Both the position numbers and the translations under genes were made by a program. DNA of 64,000 nucleotides from Oxytricha trifallax. Taxonomy: Eukaryota > Ciliophora > Spirotrichea > Sporadotrichida > Oxytrichidae. Location of the stretch: the NCBI GenBank assembly GCA_000711775.1, contig ARYC01000126.1, forward strand, positions 62,001 through 126,000. The letters are read 5' to 3'. The notes under the pieces were generated by a model. The model was not told the origin of the DNA, ran no database searches, and saw only the letters and a list, made by a program, of their open reading frames with translations. How positions within the stretch are numbered: position 1 is the first letter of the stretch; each line of letters begins with the position of its first letter. Positions 44,401 to 54,906 of the stretch are shown one piece after another.

Positions 44401-46749
44401 CATCGTTGGAAGGAATAATACCACTATAGTATATTATTAAGTAGTTGTTTCATGCTTACCATGTTGAGTCAGGTATCGATAGAGATCTTCCTTGCTTCTA
44501 AATCTTGAGATCATTTCTTAAGCTTCAACCCTTTTCATTGCAGTACTTATAGATTCCATCCTTGTTCCTTCTCTTCTTATTGAATTTCAAATTATAATAT
44601 TTATAAATCTGGATCCTACTTCTTTAAATCTTAGTTTTAAATATGGGCATCTTATAGGAGGTCAACCTGGTAAGGATACGTGGAGAAATTTGGCAGAAGG
44701 TGTAACAAACTGCAGAGATTGATCTCCATTTTTATCAATTTAGTTCCATTGAATTAGTACTAAAATTGTTTAAATTTAATTAGTTCTGGTACTAATTCAT
44801 TTAATTTTAATTAGTACCAATTTAATAGTACCAAAACTTAATTAGTACCTAGTTTTAAACTAATGAGGTTTTAATCGAAAAGTTCTAAAATGGTTTAAAA
44901 CCTAATTGGTACCAGTACCAATCTGAAATTTTTCAAAGTTGGTACCAAAATTAAAAATATTAAGCATAAAATTAGAGAAGTTATATTTATAACTAAGTAT
45001 AAATATGAAATCTAACACCTCTAAATCAACCATTAGTGCTGCAGTACCAACTCCTATACATAGTTGCTATAAATTGAGAGGTTATTAGAGCTTAATAATA
45101 GAAATTTAAATTTGAATTTAAACATGGCGGCTAACTTAAATCGAAAAGCAGTTTCTCTTGGATCAAAATAATTATAGCTGAACTTTGGCTAAATTAAGAA
45201 GCTGAAATTATTTATGTTGAGAAGGAGGTAAAGCTAAGAGCTCTTGAGTTTGAAGCAGAGGTCTTTAAAATAGAAGTATAGATCTTAAAGGAGAGATCAG
45301 AGATAGGACTTTAAACATAAAGTAAATATGTTGAGGAGCTAAAAGAACAGCTCCATATAGAAAAGATAAAAACATTTTTATGTGAAGACTGCTAGAATCT
45401 TTTCTCAACCGAACAAAGCTTGAAGAGACACCTTAAAGAGGTACACTCTGGCAAAGCCAAGATATATTTCAAGCATGAAAAAGTGGATGGAAGGTACTAA
45501 TGCACAACTTGTATGAAGTCTTATACTCACTCTGCAAAAGTTAAGAAGCACATGCAAAAGCATCACCTCAGTGAGTTCTTGATTTAAGATAAAGAGACAT
45601 AAAAACTTGTGCCAGCCAAAAGAAAATCAAATACTCTCGAGTCTTAAAGAGAGTTACAGGACAAGCTCAAGAGACAGAAAAGATAAGAATCGATGAACTA
45701 ACCTGCAGGCAATACAATTCTAGCCTGCTTCCAAGCAAATGCTATGAGCATTCCTGCATTGAATGCAATTAATAAGTAGTTGTATTGAGAATTACTTGCA
45801 TATAAGTGTTCCTAATAAGGCAAAGCTAATAGTGGTTGATGAATATGCATACAAGGTATGCCCTTTCAGCTATCTCCATAAGAACGAGCAATACTAAAAT
45901 GAGTTTGCTAACGAATATATGATTCTTAGAGAGGCATAGAGAAAAGATTGCAAGAACTTGCTTAAGCTAGATGGTGTTATTTTAAGCTATGGTTTTATCG
46001 CACTAAGACTTAAGAAATATGAAATTACTCTGAGAGATTATTTATATCATAACAGATACCCAGATGATTTGAATGATATACTATCACATATGATAAAGGG
46101 TGTCAAGGAGTTGCACGAACTTGGATATGTTCATAGAGATTTGAAACCTGAAAATGTAATGCTAAACCTCTGCCCTTTAGAAGTGGTAGTTATCGATTTC
46201 AATAGAGCCTTAAGATAAGAGATAGTAACTTTAGCAAAGGTTCTTGGCACTCCTGGCTACTTCCCAATAAGAGAGAAGTGGACGAATGGATCAATTTAGT
46301 GGGATGTATGGGCAGTTGCAGCTATAATTTTAGAGAGTGACATGGAATGCATGTCTTACTATGGTACCAAGTAAGAAAAATAATCAATAAATTTAGCCAG
46401 TAAACATATAAAGCAAGACGATATCTGCAATGAAATCAAACAGATTGTAGACATGATAATTGTAAGGGCACCATCATATCCAAGATAATCCTTAGACGAT
46501 TTACTTGAACCACTACAGAGAGCAAGATTCAAGAGATACAATAAAGAAAAGCAGATAAAATTTGTTTTAAGTAAATCGCCTAATAATCATTAAATATACT
46601 TAAAATTCACATAAAACCTGCGCTTTCTCTACTAACCCCAATAAGACCCCAACTATACCCTACAAATCAAAGCACTTATAAACCTCACTAAGGGGTTTTG
46701 GGGTTTTGAATGCTAATTTTGCTAAGATTATTCGTTTACTTAATTCCAT
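41406..46749 (-). CDS. Unknown helical protein gene split by TBE-B
   Basis: First exon from ATG 46749 (MELSKRIILAKLA). TBE-B follows; after it the frame continues at 42697 as LGLNPQNPQVQLIKHRSRLK. An intron and at least one unclear junction (about 42480-42640) lead into a long uninterrupted frame down to TGA 41406-41408: acidic and Ser-rich (MEKSREINIEDSLDGS), NMYKILGKNSYMEQIERE, DNFLNEQSQALSAGG, then NSFFQKFMTKHEHSIERAIE and a C-terminal region with PDDFNVKINKLNKKFENLN. Mostly helical and charged; no domain recognised. Collapse of the AAT repeat at TBE-B gives AKLALGLNP, in frame, which supports it as a functional germline gene. Confidence 0.65.
42701..42784. repeat. TBE-B left terminal inverted repeat
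   Basis: Complement of 46625-46708, with near-perfect match after the C4A4 end (TTAGTGAGGTTTATAAGTGC shared). Confidence 0.9.
42838..43762 (+). pseudogene. TBE-B transposase, internally deleted
   Basis: Homologous to the TBE-A enzyme: YDEKYLDLLLKLRYGSS, VLNYVAIAKLLFK, then in another register DASTIRYHCMLAV, RAVMFHRKFPDMRIS, NGITFKTVNRVKRVIDF, KFIHADEAVFTFN (first D) and VIHPRSIKQ. The stretch that should hold the second catalytic Asp (VDNLSVHK in TBE-A) is missing near 43505; the frame then picks up ELNITPLYNVPYSPRFNGIE (E) and LLLYHLMHDLPINTVDL, ending at TGA 43760-43762. Two register changes plus the deletion make it inactive. Confidence 0.8.
43769..44559 (-). CDS. TBE-B 22-kDa protein
   Basis: ATG at 44559 (MESISTAMKRVEAQEMISRF), short intron with donor GTAAGC near 44461, then LFLPTMEGTKISFLKAI, IEIPNNPEISVTNLYEDAM, KLPERSFFFGVLGTLRESYL and EEAHKKRYTISPED, continuing as KKQGILISEAWLQELKNH. 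A second intron near 44025 probably joins the basic tail (SGTGTKRRNMGPSKPQEE), TGA 43769-43771. The central part is open, in contrast with TBE-A. It diverges from the kinase gene and converges on the transposase. Role unknown; it is a conserved companion in TBE elements. Confidence 0.72.
44560..45123. promoter_or_regulatory. TBE-B central divergent intergenic region with TAGTACC iterons
   Basis: Between the 22-kDa and kinase starts. At about 44750-44955 the motif TTAGTACC/GGTACTAA recurs at least eight times in both orientations, including ATTGGTACCAGTACCAAT. The motif differs from those in TBE-A and element C. Confidence 0.55.
45124..46590 (+). CDS. TBE-B zinc-finger/kinase protein
   Basis: Starts MAANLNRKAVSLGSK at 45124; a register change soon after (also needed in TBE-A) leads to a Glu/Lys coiled coil (VEKEVKLRALEFEAEVFKIE). 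Two C2H2 fingers follow (CEDCQNLF...H, CTTCMKSY...H), then a basic linker and a kinase domain: HELGYVHRDLKPENVMLN, VVVIDFNRALR (DFN for DFG), LGTPGYFPIREKW and IQWDVWAVAAIILES. No TGA closes the frame before the right inverted repeat; the recognisable protein ends near SPNNH at about 46590. Apart from the start region the frame is intact over more than 1.2 kb. Confidence 0.78.
46625..46708. repeat. TBE-B right terminal inverted repeat
   Basis: Inverted partner of the left arm. The right end reads GGGGTTTTGGGGTTTTG; the left arm has one base change in its second C-run. Confidence 0.9.
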
Positions 46750-46815
46750 TTTATCTCATTAATTAGAATCTTCTAGTTTTTCTTGTTTATTTTTGGTATT
46801 ATTGAAGGAATATAA

Positions 46816-47904
46816 TCATTTGATCGAAATTAAAAATATCATATTTAAATGAATAAATAGAGAGGAATTTTATGACTATAGCTTCAATACGTTTAATTTT
46901 TAATGAAGAATTTATTATTTTAAATTGTACATTATATTTTAACAAACAATGAAAGGGTTCCTACTCCTCAAAAATTAAAGCAACATCATTAGTTTTCTTA
47001 GAAAATTATTAAATTTATTTGAGATGATTTAATATAAAGGTTCTTAAATAAATCTTACCAATAATTCAAATTAAAATTTTATTTTCCTAAATAAAAATTA
47101 TTTTGATATGATTCGGATTGAAGAGTTGCCTTCGTTATTATCGTATATTTTAGGTTGGTTAAGCAGAGATTAATATTCTAGTAATTTGGGTCTTTGTCTA
47201 ATTGTGCTCTATGATCGGTCTTAAAACTTTTGCTTCAGTTTTGAAATGTACATAGTAGATTGCAAATTATTACTGTCAACGAAGCTTTTATAGTCAGTAT
47301 CAAATTAAATATAAAGAATTCAAAATTTTAGGTATCATCTTTTTCTAAGTTGTTGAGAAATGTCTAATTCTAGACGTTTATAATAAAAATGAAGGTAAGC
47401 GCATAATTAATAGATTAATAATTTAAAGTCTCATAATTTAGAAATCTTTCTCTCATGCATTATATCGTAAACCAGATGTTTTTATAAAGATTAAATAACC
47501 TTTAAATACTTCAAATAGAGAAAATATAGTGGAGTTTGTTATTTTGTATTCTCTTTATTTAAAAATTAATAAATAGGGAAAAAAATTAAATATCATTTTT
47601 TTCTCATTAAACTATATTTCAATTAATATATTATATATTATAAGGTTGTTTTATTAATGCTGCCAAATCTATTTCTATTGGTTTTAATTATTGGCTTGAA
47701 TACTTTTGTCATTAATTTTTCATCTACTTCCTCCAGTTCAATTTCACTATTTAGAGTTCTTAGTTTTTTCTTTTTTCTTGCTGATATCGTCTCTTCTTAA
47801 ATTGAACCACAAACATAATTAAAAAATTGAATAAATGTCCAGAATATTCATTGCTTAATTATCAATAAATGATTTTTTTAGTAATCGTTGTCTAAATGAA
47901 TCAT
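46816..47904 (-). CDS. Small multi-exon gene, product unknown
   Basis: Several short coding-looking pieces lie in order on the minus strand: MIHLDNDYQKNHLLIIKQ from ATG 47904; a basic/acidic piece TISARKKKKLRTLNSEIELE with VFKPIIKTNRNRFGSINK at about 47640-47790; YLKYLKVIQSLQKHLVYDIM at about 47450-47540; YKRLELDISQQLRKR near 47350; and NNLQSTMYISKLKQKFQD with LLEYQSLLNQPKIYDN at about 47110-47290, then an open AT-rich stretch to TGA 46816-46818. They are separated by AT-rich sequence that could be introns or IESs. No family recognised; boundaries are approximate. Confidence 0.4.
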
Positions 47905-48116
47905 ACTGTGCTGTGCTCTTTAATTATGGTTTCTCGTGTTATAAGAGTGGTGAGTATTTGTAACTTATAAGTTTAATGGAAGAAGCATATTTTTAAGATT
48001 TTAATTAGTAATTTTTAAACTTTATTCATTAAAGTTATATAAATTTAAATCAGAAACCTAACATTCTAGTTAATTTTAATTATCAATTTCATTGTATCAA
48101 AAGAAAATGCAAGCAC

Positions 48117-48895
48117 TAAAATAAATGCAAAGATAGTTCAGATTATTGAACAAAATCAGCCCCATTATCCAAACATAAATGAGATTCGCTCACTTTGATC
48201 TTTCGAAATTCAAGTTGACCCCAGCTTAAATCCAGAAAATTCAAAAGTATCAATCCCCCATCAACATAAACGAAACTTCTTAAGATATTGTACAACAAGA
48301 CTTCAAAATTCAATTTGACTACAAGACTATCAAGAATACCAGATTCTAGGAGATTGATAGCACTTTAAGATTGCATGATGAAAATATAGGGACAATCAAA
48401 GTCACTGACTTGGATGGTAAGGGACCATACACCTATAAGGGTTACGAAATAAGATTCAATGGACCTTCTGAGCACAGACTCAATGATAAAAACTAGAATA
48501 TGGAGATGCAAATCTTTCACGATCTCGTCGACGGTCCAGACCATGAAAACTATGATGAAAAGAAAGCTGTCATCTCTGTGCTCTTCAAGTTAGCTGATAA
48601 GAACCACCCAGTTATGGAAGACTTAAGAACTGATAACTTAGACCAAATTGATCACGCAGATTTTGGAAACATTTTCAAGGAAGCTGAAAATCAGCAATTT
48701 TATCACTACAAGGGAACCTTGACAGTGCCACCCACTCACTCAATGGTGAACTGGTATGTTTTGAAACATGTTTTACCTATTCAAAAGTCTCTCCTTTAAA
48801 ATTTGGAATCTCACTGCGTCCATCACGAATACTTCTCAAATTTCTGCACTATTCAACCTCTTTACGGACGTAAAATAGCCAAGAATTTCAAATGA
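48117..48895 (+). CDS. Alpha-carbonic-anhydrase-like protein lacking zinc ligands
   Basis: Intronless frame from ATG 48117 to TGA 48893-48895 (about 259 aa, close to the family norm). The N-terminus (MQALKQMQRQFRLLNKIS) looks like a mitochondrial presequence. The alpha-CA start motif QSPINI is present, then YKGYEIRFNGPSEHRLND and MEMQIFHDLVDG, AVISVLFKLADKNHP, and the CA C-terminal block HYKGTLTVPPTHSMVNWYVL. In active enzymes the segment before PSEH is F-H-x-H; here it reads RFN, so the first two zinc-binding histidines are missing and only the third (IFH) remains. It is probably a non-catalytic carbonic-anhydrase-related protein. Confidence 0.87.
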
Positions 48896-49178
48896 ATGAG
48901 GAATCTATCCTAGTGATTTACAAGATTCCTGATAAAATTGCTAGTATTCTATAGCTATAATAAGATTAAAAGTCAGATCTTAATCTTCAGCTCTATTATG
49001 AGATTTTAAATAATATTAAACTTGGATACTCTTAATGTTAGAGAATCAAATCCATTCTTATCAAAGATTCTATTTAAAACTTACAAAAGATTCAATTATT
49101 GCTAATATTTTATAGTCTAATTAGCATTCATAGTTTGTATTTATTTAAGAAATATAATTAAATTAGAATTATTTAGAA

Positions 49179-50633
49179 ATGAGTAAAGATTATTACGCTA
49201 TTCTAGGAGTTTCAAACTAAGCCACAGAACCTGTGAACTCATTGCAAAACCACCACCAATAATTTCATTTTTACTTTTATTTTTTGTGATTTATAAAGGC
49301 AAAGCTTAAATTATTTGTATTTCAACTTTAATCATTTCAAGAATATTTATGATGCTTGTATATTGAATTCTTTTCAACTAATATAAATCAATCAAACCTA
49401 TAATCTTATTCCATAAACTTATTATATGACTTCTCAAAAAATTTCTTTGCTTAAGTATCCATACTTCCTTTTTATGTTGTTTGATGGAAAAATTATATCC
49501 TTAATTCTTGAAATTTTTAATAAAAAATTAGAAGAAACAAATTTTAATGAAACTTATGAAATTATTAACGATTAATAAATTAAAAATTTGGAAATAGGAG
49601 GGGGAAGGAAATGTTATATCTAATAACCTGAGATTGCAAAGAATTTCAGAGTACTTGCACTGACTTATCATCCAGAAAAGAACAAGGATCAAATGGCTCA
49701 CTCTAATTATATTTTTACTTAAGTCTGTGAAGCATATGAAGTTCTTAGCAATCGTAAGTCAAATCTCTATATAAATATTTATTGATTATAGCCAAACTCA
49801 GAGAAATTTACGATCGTTATGGAGAGCAAATGTTAAAGGATGGCATTCCAGAGTCTAAAACAGGATTTAAGGGTGGCTATAGATTTAGTGGAAACACTCT
49901 CGAGATATTTGAAAAATTCTTTGGAACCAGTAATCCATTTACAATTGCTTTAGATGGTAAAAATTCATAATATTTTAATTTGATTTATTTAGATAACGGA
50001 AATGCTTTGACTTTAATTGAGCAGTTTTAACAGAGATATCAAAAACTCTTCGCAAAAAGATTCTAAGAATTAAGAGTTGAAGTGGAATGCACACTTGAAG
50101 AGTTGTTTTTCGGTTGCAAAAAAGAAATCTTAATTGAGAGACTGGTTCTTATGGAAGACTAGAGAAGCGAAAAAATAAGTGTTGTCAGCAAAGACATAAA
50201 CATTAAACCAGGAATGGGAAAGTAAAATGAATTGAGATTCCCAAGAGAAGGCCACCAAAGATATGCTCATGAGCAAAGTGACTTGGTCATCACTCTTATT
50301 GAAACTCCTCATCCCTTGTTCAAGAGAATTGGTGATGATTTGATTTATCATCATAAAATCTCACTTCTCGATAGCTTGCTCTCAACTCCAATTCATTTCA
50401 CAACTATCGATAACGAAAAGATTTAAATCGCTGTAGATGAAGTCATTAGTGCAACAACAGTAAAAGTAATCGAGGGCAAAGGCATGCCAATTTTAAATAA
50501 TGATCCACTTGGACCATTAAAGTTGAATTACCAAAGAGGAAATTTAATTGTTAAATTCGATATAGAGTTCCCTTAACACCTGAGTGAAGCATAAAAAGAA
50601 GAACTAACAAGTATTTTAAATGAAGATTAATGA
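49179..50633 (+). CDS. DNAJB13: DNAJB13-like co-chaperone (type II J-protein), split by an IES
   Basis: ATG 49179 (MSKDYYAILGVSNQATE), then a 397-bp IES, then EIAKNFRVLALTYHPEKNKD, VCEAYEVLSN, intron, KLREIYDRYGEQMLKDGIPE, TGFKGGYRFSGNTLEIFEKF, FGTSNPF, intron, and the C-terminal peptide-binding domains (LEELFFGCKKEI, INIKPGMGKQNELRF, VEGKGMPIL-like KGMPILNNDPL, LIVKFDIEFPQHLSEAQKE). TGA 50631-50633. The DGIP...GYxFxG...FFG linker in place of a Gly/Phe region is typical of DNAJB13/radial-spoke RSP16. The J-domain HPD is HPE here, so Hsp70 stimulation may be weak, as in that axonemal subfamily. Radial-spoke location is inferred from the family. Confidence 0.85.
49228..49624. other. IES, 397 bp, AACCTG pointer
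   Basis: AACCTG at 49228-49233 recurs at 49625-49630. The intervening sequence is AT-rich, without GT-AG ends. Its removal joins QATEP and EIAKNFRVLALTYHPEKN in frame, as expected for a J-domain. Confidence 0.85.
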
Positions 50634-50720
50634 TTAATTATCTTAAATTTTTGCAAAATTAAACTCATGATAAGATAAATGAGTTTCTTTATAAAATAAT
50701 AATTACAATAATTTGGAGAA

Positions 50721-52282
50721 ATGAAATCCCATATGCTAATAATAACTATTTCTTTATTTTTAGTAGTTTCGGTTTATGCTTTTGAATGCCCAGATTTGAC
50801 TTGCGCATTTAACTTTTTCGATGGTACATGCTTTATTCATAGTGGCGATCATCCAGTATCAAAAATTGAATTTTACTCTTGTTAGTCTCATTAGAGATGC
50901 AATATAGGGATGCTTAATTTATTTTATTAATTGCATGACATTTTTCTCTAAATATATAAAATAATCTATCGATTTAAAATAATTATCATTTTTAAATCTA
51001 CTAATTTAATTTTTTTGTATAGTGTTCTATAAATTTAGCTTTAAATATTTTTATTTCACTATTTTTTTACACAGTTATTAACATTTTATCTGCTCACAGT
51101 AACATGATTTTAAAAAAGATTTTTAAGTTATTTAACTTCAATTACAGTTTAATAGAAATAGTAAATGAAATATCATACTAGCTTTCAACCAGATTCTTTT
51201 AGAGTAACTAATTCGGTCCCTTAATAAATATAAATGATGGAAACTATGCTTGGTACGATACTTAATTACAAAAATATACCTCTGGCTCCTCATCACTTTC
51301 ATCTATCCCTAACAAATACACCACAGCGTACTGTGTCAATGTCGATGCATACAGATAAAACTTAAATAACGGTAGAAAATGTAAGGAAGATTATGAATGC
51401 AAGTCGAGTTACTGCCAATTTGGTTTCTGCAGAGGTTAAGCTTAAGGCCAATCTTGTGCTTCAAATGAAGATTGTGACAGTGAATTGAGATGCACTGCTA
51501 TCTCAGTCTGGCCATATAATAGTGTTTGCCAACCACTTGGCTTACATGGGGATTCATGCACAAGTGATTATGATTGTCATCCTAAAACATTTTGTTGGTA
51601 CAAGTATTCTTCAAGTGTAGTTTCAGGGAATAAGATTTGCTTGGAGAAATATAGTTAAGAAGTCGGAGTTACCTTTGGTTGGAGTAATTTTTATGGAAAT
51701 GGACTTTAAGATGCTATTTATAATGGTCAATTTTGTAAATCTGGGTGGGCTTAAAACTCGGATGGAGGCACAACTTCAAAATGTGTTGAGATTTTACAGA
51801 TTTCTACGGATATCTACTATAACTAGACTTCACCTTATGCATGTACAGCCACTTTAAATAACAATTACTGCAAATATTATTTCACAGGTGTTGATTACTT
51901 CTAAGGACTTTGTGAATGTGCTCTAGATAATTCTACTGGCTATTGTCCCAGACCAGGTTAAACAGAAACATATTCCTACATAAAATACATAAAAATAGTG
52001 AACGAAAACTCAAGATGTCACACGTTAGACAGAGATAACATGGAAGCGTAAATGGAATGTGGAATTGGTAACAACGAAGATTTTAAGTAGGCAGTGAATT
52101 GGAAGATGAAATTTGAGAAGTGGTCCTAAACTAACGATGACTATATATTCAGTTGCATGTAAAAAAATTTTCCAACGAGCTATGACAATATAATAAAGAG
52201 TCTAAGTAGTATAGGGAATATCCTAACTTCTAGTTTGATATATTAATTTATGCTTGGTATGATTATTATAATGTATAATTGA
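50721..52282 (+). CDS. Secreted or surface cysteine-rich protein
   Basis: ATG 50721 starts a clear signal peptide (MKSHMLIITISLFLVVSVYA) followed by FECPDLTCAFNFFDGTCFIH. An AT-rich interval (about 50900-51180) without clear intron ends interrupts it. The second part has many cysteines in the pattern CKEDYECKSSYCQFGFC, then CASNEDCDSELRC, DSCTSDYDCHPKTFCW and CECALDNSTGYCP, reminiscent of short disulfide-knot modules in ciliate surface or Dickkopf-like proteins. The C-terminus is hydrophobic (IYQFMLGMIIIMYN), which may be a GPI signal or membrane anchor. TGA 52280-52282. No specific function is recognised; a cell-surface role is inferred. Confidence 0.7.
50900..51180. other. Probable IES within the cysteine-rich gene
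   Basis: An AT-rich block with stops in all frames separates SCQSHQRCNI from TRFFQSNQFGPLININD. No GT donor or long direct repeat was pinned down, so the boundaries are approximate. Confidence 0.4.
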
Positions 52283-52307
52283 TTTAATAATTAACATAAC
52301 AGATAAA

Positions 52308-54770
52308 ATGTCAATAATACCACCTCCTTAAATTTATTTACCTTTGGAAATAAACTTACTAGAAAGATAATTTCCTAAAATTAGTACCTTTAATGTGAAT
52401 GCAAGAAGAAGAAATAGTATTTTCAATATAAGAAAACAAAGTTTCTTTGGTTAGCCCGACGATAACCTCGGAGATTTAACACATAGAAATTCTCAACAGT
52501 AAGTATTAGTGAAAAATATTAAAGCTTTTAGGCATACAGAAAATCATGATATAGTAGAGATAGATGCAAATAAATCTTAAAACCCTATTAGCGAGAGAAC
52601 ATTAAAATCTAATGAAACTATAAGATGGCTAAAGAAGCGATATTAAAATACTGCTAAAACAGAGACACTTCAAACTATTGTTGAAGCTAAAAGAAACAAG
52701 GATATATAGTAAATATTTAAGAGATTTGACGAGGATCAATCTGGGTTGCTAGAGCTTGACGAAATAAATCAGCTTTTCATTTCAAATGGCATAAATTTAG
52801 GGAAAACAAATACCAAAGAGTTCTTTAAACTACTAGATGCCGATAATTCAGGGAGTTTAAGCGTACAGGAATTTAAGGAGTTTTTATTTAATGATAAATG
52901 CAAGGATTGTAAGGATTATATAATTTCTTAAATTGAATGGTTTTTAACTTTTTACTTTTTAGAGTTTAGGTAGATAATGAGAAATGTGCGAAAGGACCTT
53001 TAACAATAAATAATAAAAGCAAAAACTGCAGAAGATTTGCTTGACTGTACTTATGGTTCTTATTTACCTTTTGCTTTTGAAGACATGCTACAACATTTAC
53101 ATAAACTTTCAAAGAGGCGACAGATTTTGGATTAAATTTCAGATCCTGAAATTGTCAATCAAAAAGAAATAGCGAAGAAGGATCTTAATTAATTTCTTAG
53201 ATTATTTAGAGAATACAGAGGAAGGATAGAGGATGAAGGAAACAGTAGGCCTAACTTCTTAAAACTCATACTGAGAACTAAATTAAGAAACCCCTTTAGT
53301 ACCAAAAACAATAATAAGCTTGAACCATAAATCTTTTCAAGCAATTTATTTTTAATTTTAAATTAAGCAGAGTGACTTTAAAGAACTCATCATTTATCGG
53401 TAAAAAGTTTAAATTTAACATTTATTAAAGAACCTTTCAGTCCAGAAGGAGCATTTTCTGCGAGTCAAAATATTATCCATGAAAACGAGGAAGAACATAA
53501 CTCAGATGCAAAATTTTATTTTTAATTTTAATCCAGTAATCTAGGCGACAATACTCATTCAATAAATCAAGCTAACTCTGTTTCTATGGTAACTTCCCCT
53601 CATTCAGCGGCTTTGCCAAGTACTAAAAGCAAAGACTATAATTTTTCATCTTCGGCATAATAGAAGTTTAAAATGTTTCCACATTTAAAGTATATTTAAT
53701 AAAAAGAAGTTGAGTAAAAGAGAGAAGAATTAATTAAACAAATGGACCCTGAAGATCAAGTTTAGCATATAGTATAATAGGCAAAATAAAGTAAGTACAT
53801 TAATTTATAATTATATATAATAGGAGGTAAAAATGAAGCAAAGAGGCTTATAGATAGAATAAGTTAATCTCAAAGAGTGAGCCCTACAAAACCTAAGAAA
53901 ATTCAAACTCTTCCCATTTTAAATCTAGGTTCTAAAATAAACGTTCCTTAAATTCCATAATTTCTTACAGCAAGAAATTCTTTAAATGATGACAGTCTTA
54001 ATAATGATATTGAAAAGCCTCTTATGTCTTTAAACAACGAAAGTAAAGATATAAAATCAAACTACTTTGAAATTGCATCATGCAATCCAAAACGCTAAAG
54101 ATTAAAAAGGAGCATTTTCTTTTCAATGACAAAATTAACTCCAAGAGAATAGATGAAAAATTAAATAGAAAACTTCCACAGATTCTAACAAGACTAGATT
54201 TAATCTGAGAGACTCCAAAGTATCTCACAAAGTATGGATAGATAACTATCTATTTAACTTTAGGAGATTAAAGCTAAGAATCAGAACTTGACAAACAATT
54301 TCTCTTACAAAATTTAAAATTAAAATAGTGCCAGACTAAACCTACACTAGAAATCTCTGAGTAGTACGTAACCTTCAAGCAGTATGTTTACTGAACCCAG
54401 AAAATCTATTTTCAATTAAGATTCTAAAAACCAAATAAAGCCAAGAATACACTATATTAAACAGTTGTAGAATGATTTGAGCCAAACATAAAATAAAAGG
54501 CATTTGCAATGTGACAGAAATTTTGATATGAATAAGAGTTAAGTTCACTTTTAAAACTCTAAACTTAATTCCACAGCGAGAATAGGTGATATATAAAATG
54601 AATCAATAAAAAATTGTGGCATTAAATATGACACTCTATAAAAGTTTTCTATAAAGTAATATAATGCATCTCCAAGGAAAGATAATTAAAGATATGAGAA
54701 AAATCCATTGACAAATTTAAGGCTTTTGCAAAGAGCTTAACAAAGGAAATAAGAAGTTGTAAAAGATTGA
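52308..54770 (+). CDS. EF-hand protein with long disordered tail
   Basis: ATG 52308 (MSIIPPPQIYLPLEINLLER) to TGA 54768-54770. After about 110 basic/Ser-rich residues comes an EF-hand pair: FKRFDEDQSGLLELDEINQL and FKLLDADNSGSLSVQEFKEF, both with intact Asp-x-Asp-x-Ser-Gly loops and position-12 Glu. A helical segment (DLLDCTYGSYLPFAFEDMLQ, KKDLNQFLRLFREYRGRIED) follows, then a long Gln/Ser/Asn-rich tail. One register change near 53380-53400 and one GT-AG intron at about 53789-53823 are needed. Calcium binding is predicted with confidence; the biological role is unknown. Confidence 0.75.
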
Positions 54771-54906
54771 TTTAAGATATTAATAAAAAGTTTCCTTGAT
54801 TTCATTTAGTTATCGATTTTTTTAAAAATAACTTAAGATTCTTATATATTCAAGAAAAATTAAAAAGCTTTAAGAAATTAATTAACCATGAATCTTGAAT
54901 GAATTT

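Larger units (their letters stand above)
42701..46708. mobile_element. TBE-B: telomere-bearing DNA transposon, 4.0 kb, AAT target duplication
   Basis: Begins CAAAACCCCAAAACTCC and ends GGGGTTTTGGGGTTTTG, flanked by AAT at 42698-42700 and 46709-46711. Inverted repeats of about 84 bp (42701-42784 and 46625-46708). Gene order is the mirror image of TBE-A: transposase (+), 22-kDa (-), kinase (+). It interrupts the first coding exon of the gene on the minus strand; excision leaving one AAT keeps that frame. The transposase lacks the second catalytic Asp segment, so this copy is not autonomous. Confidence 0.93.
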
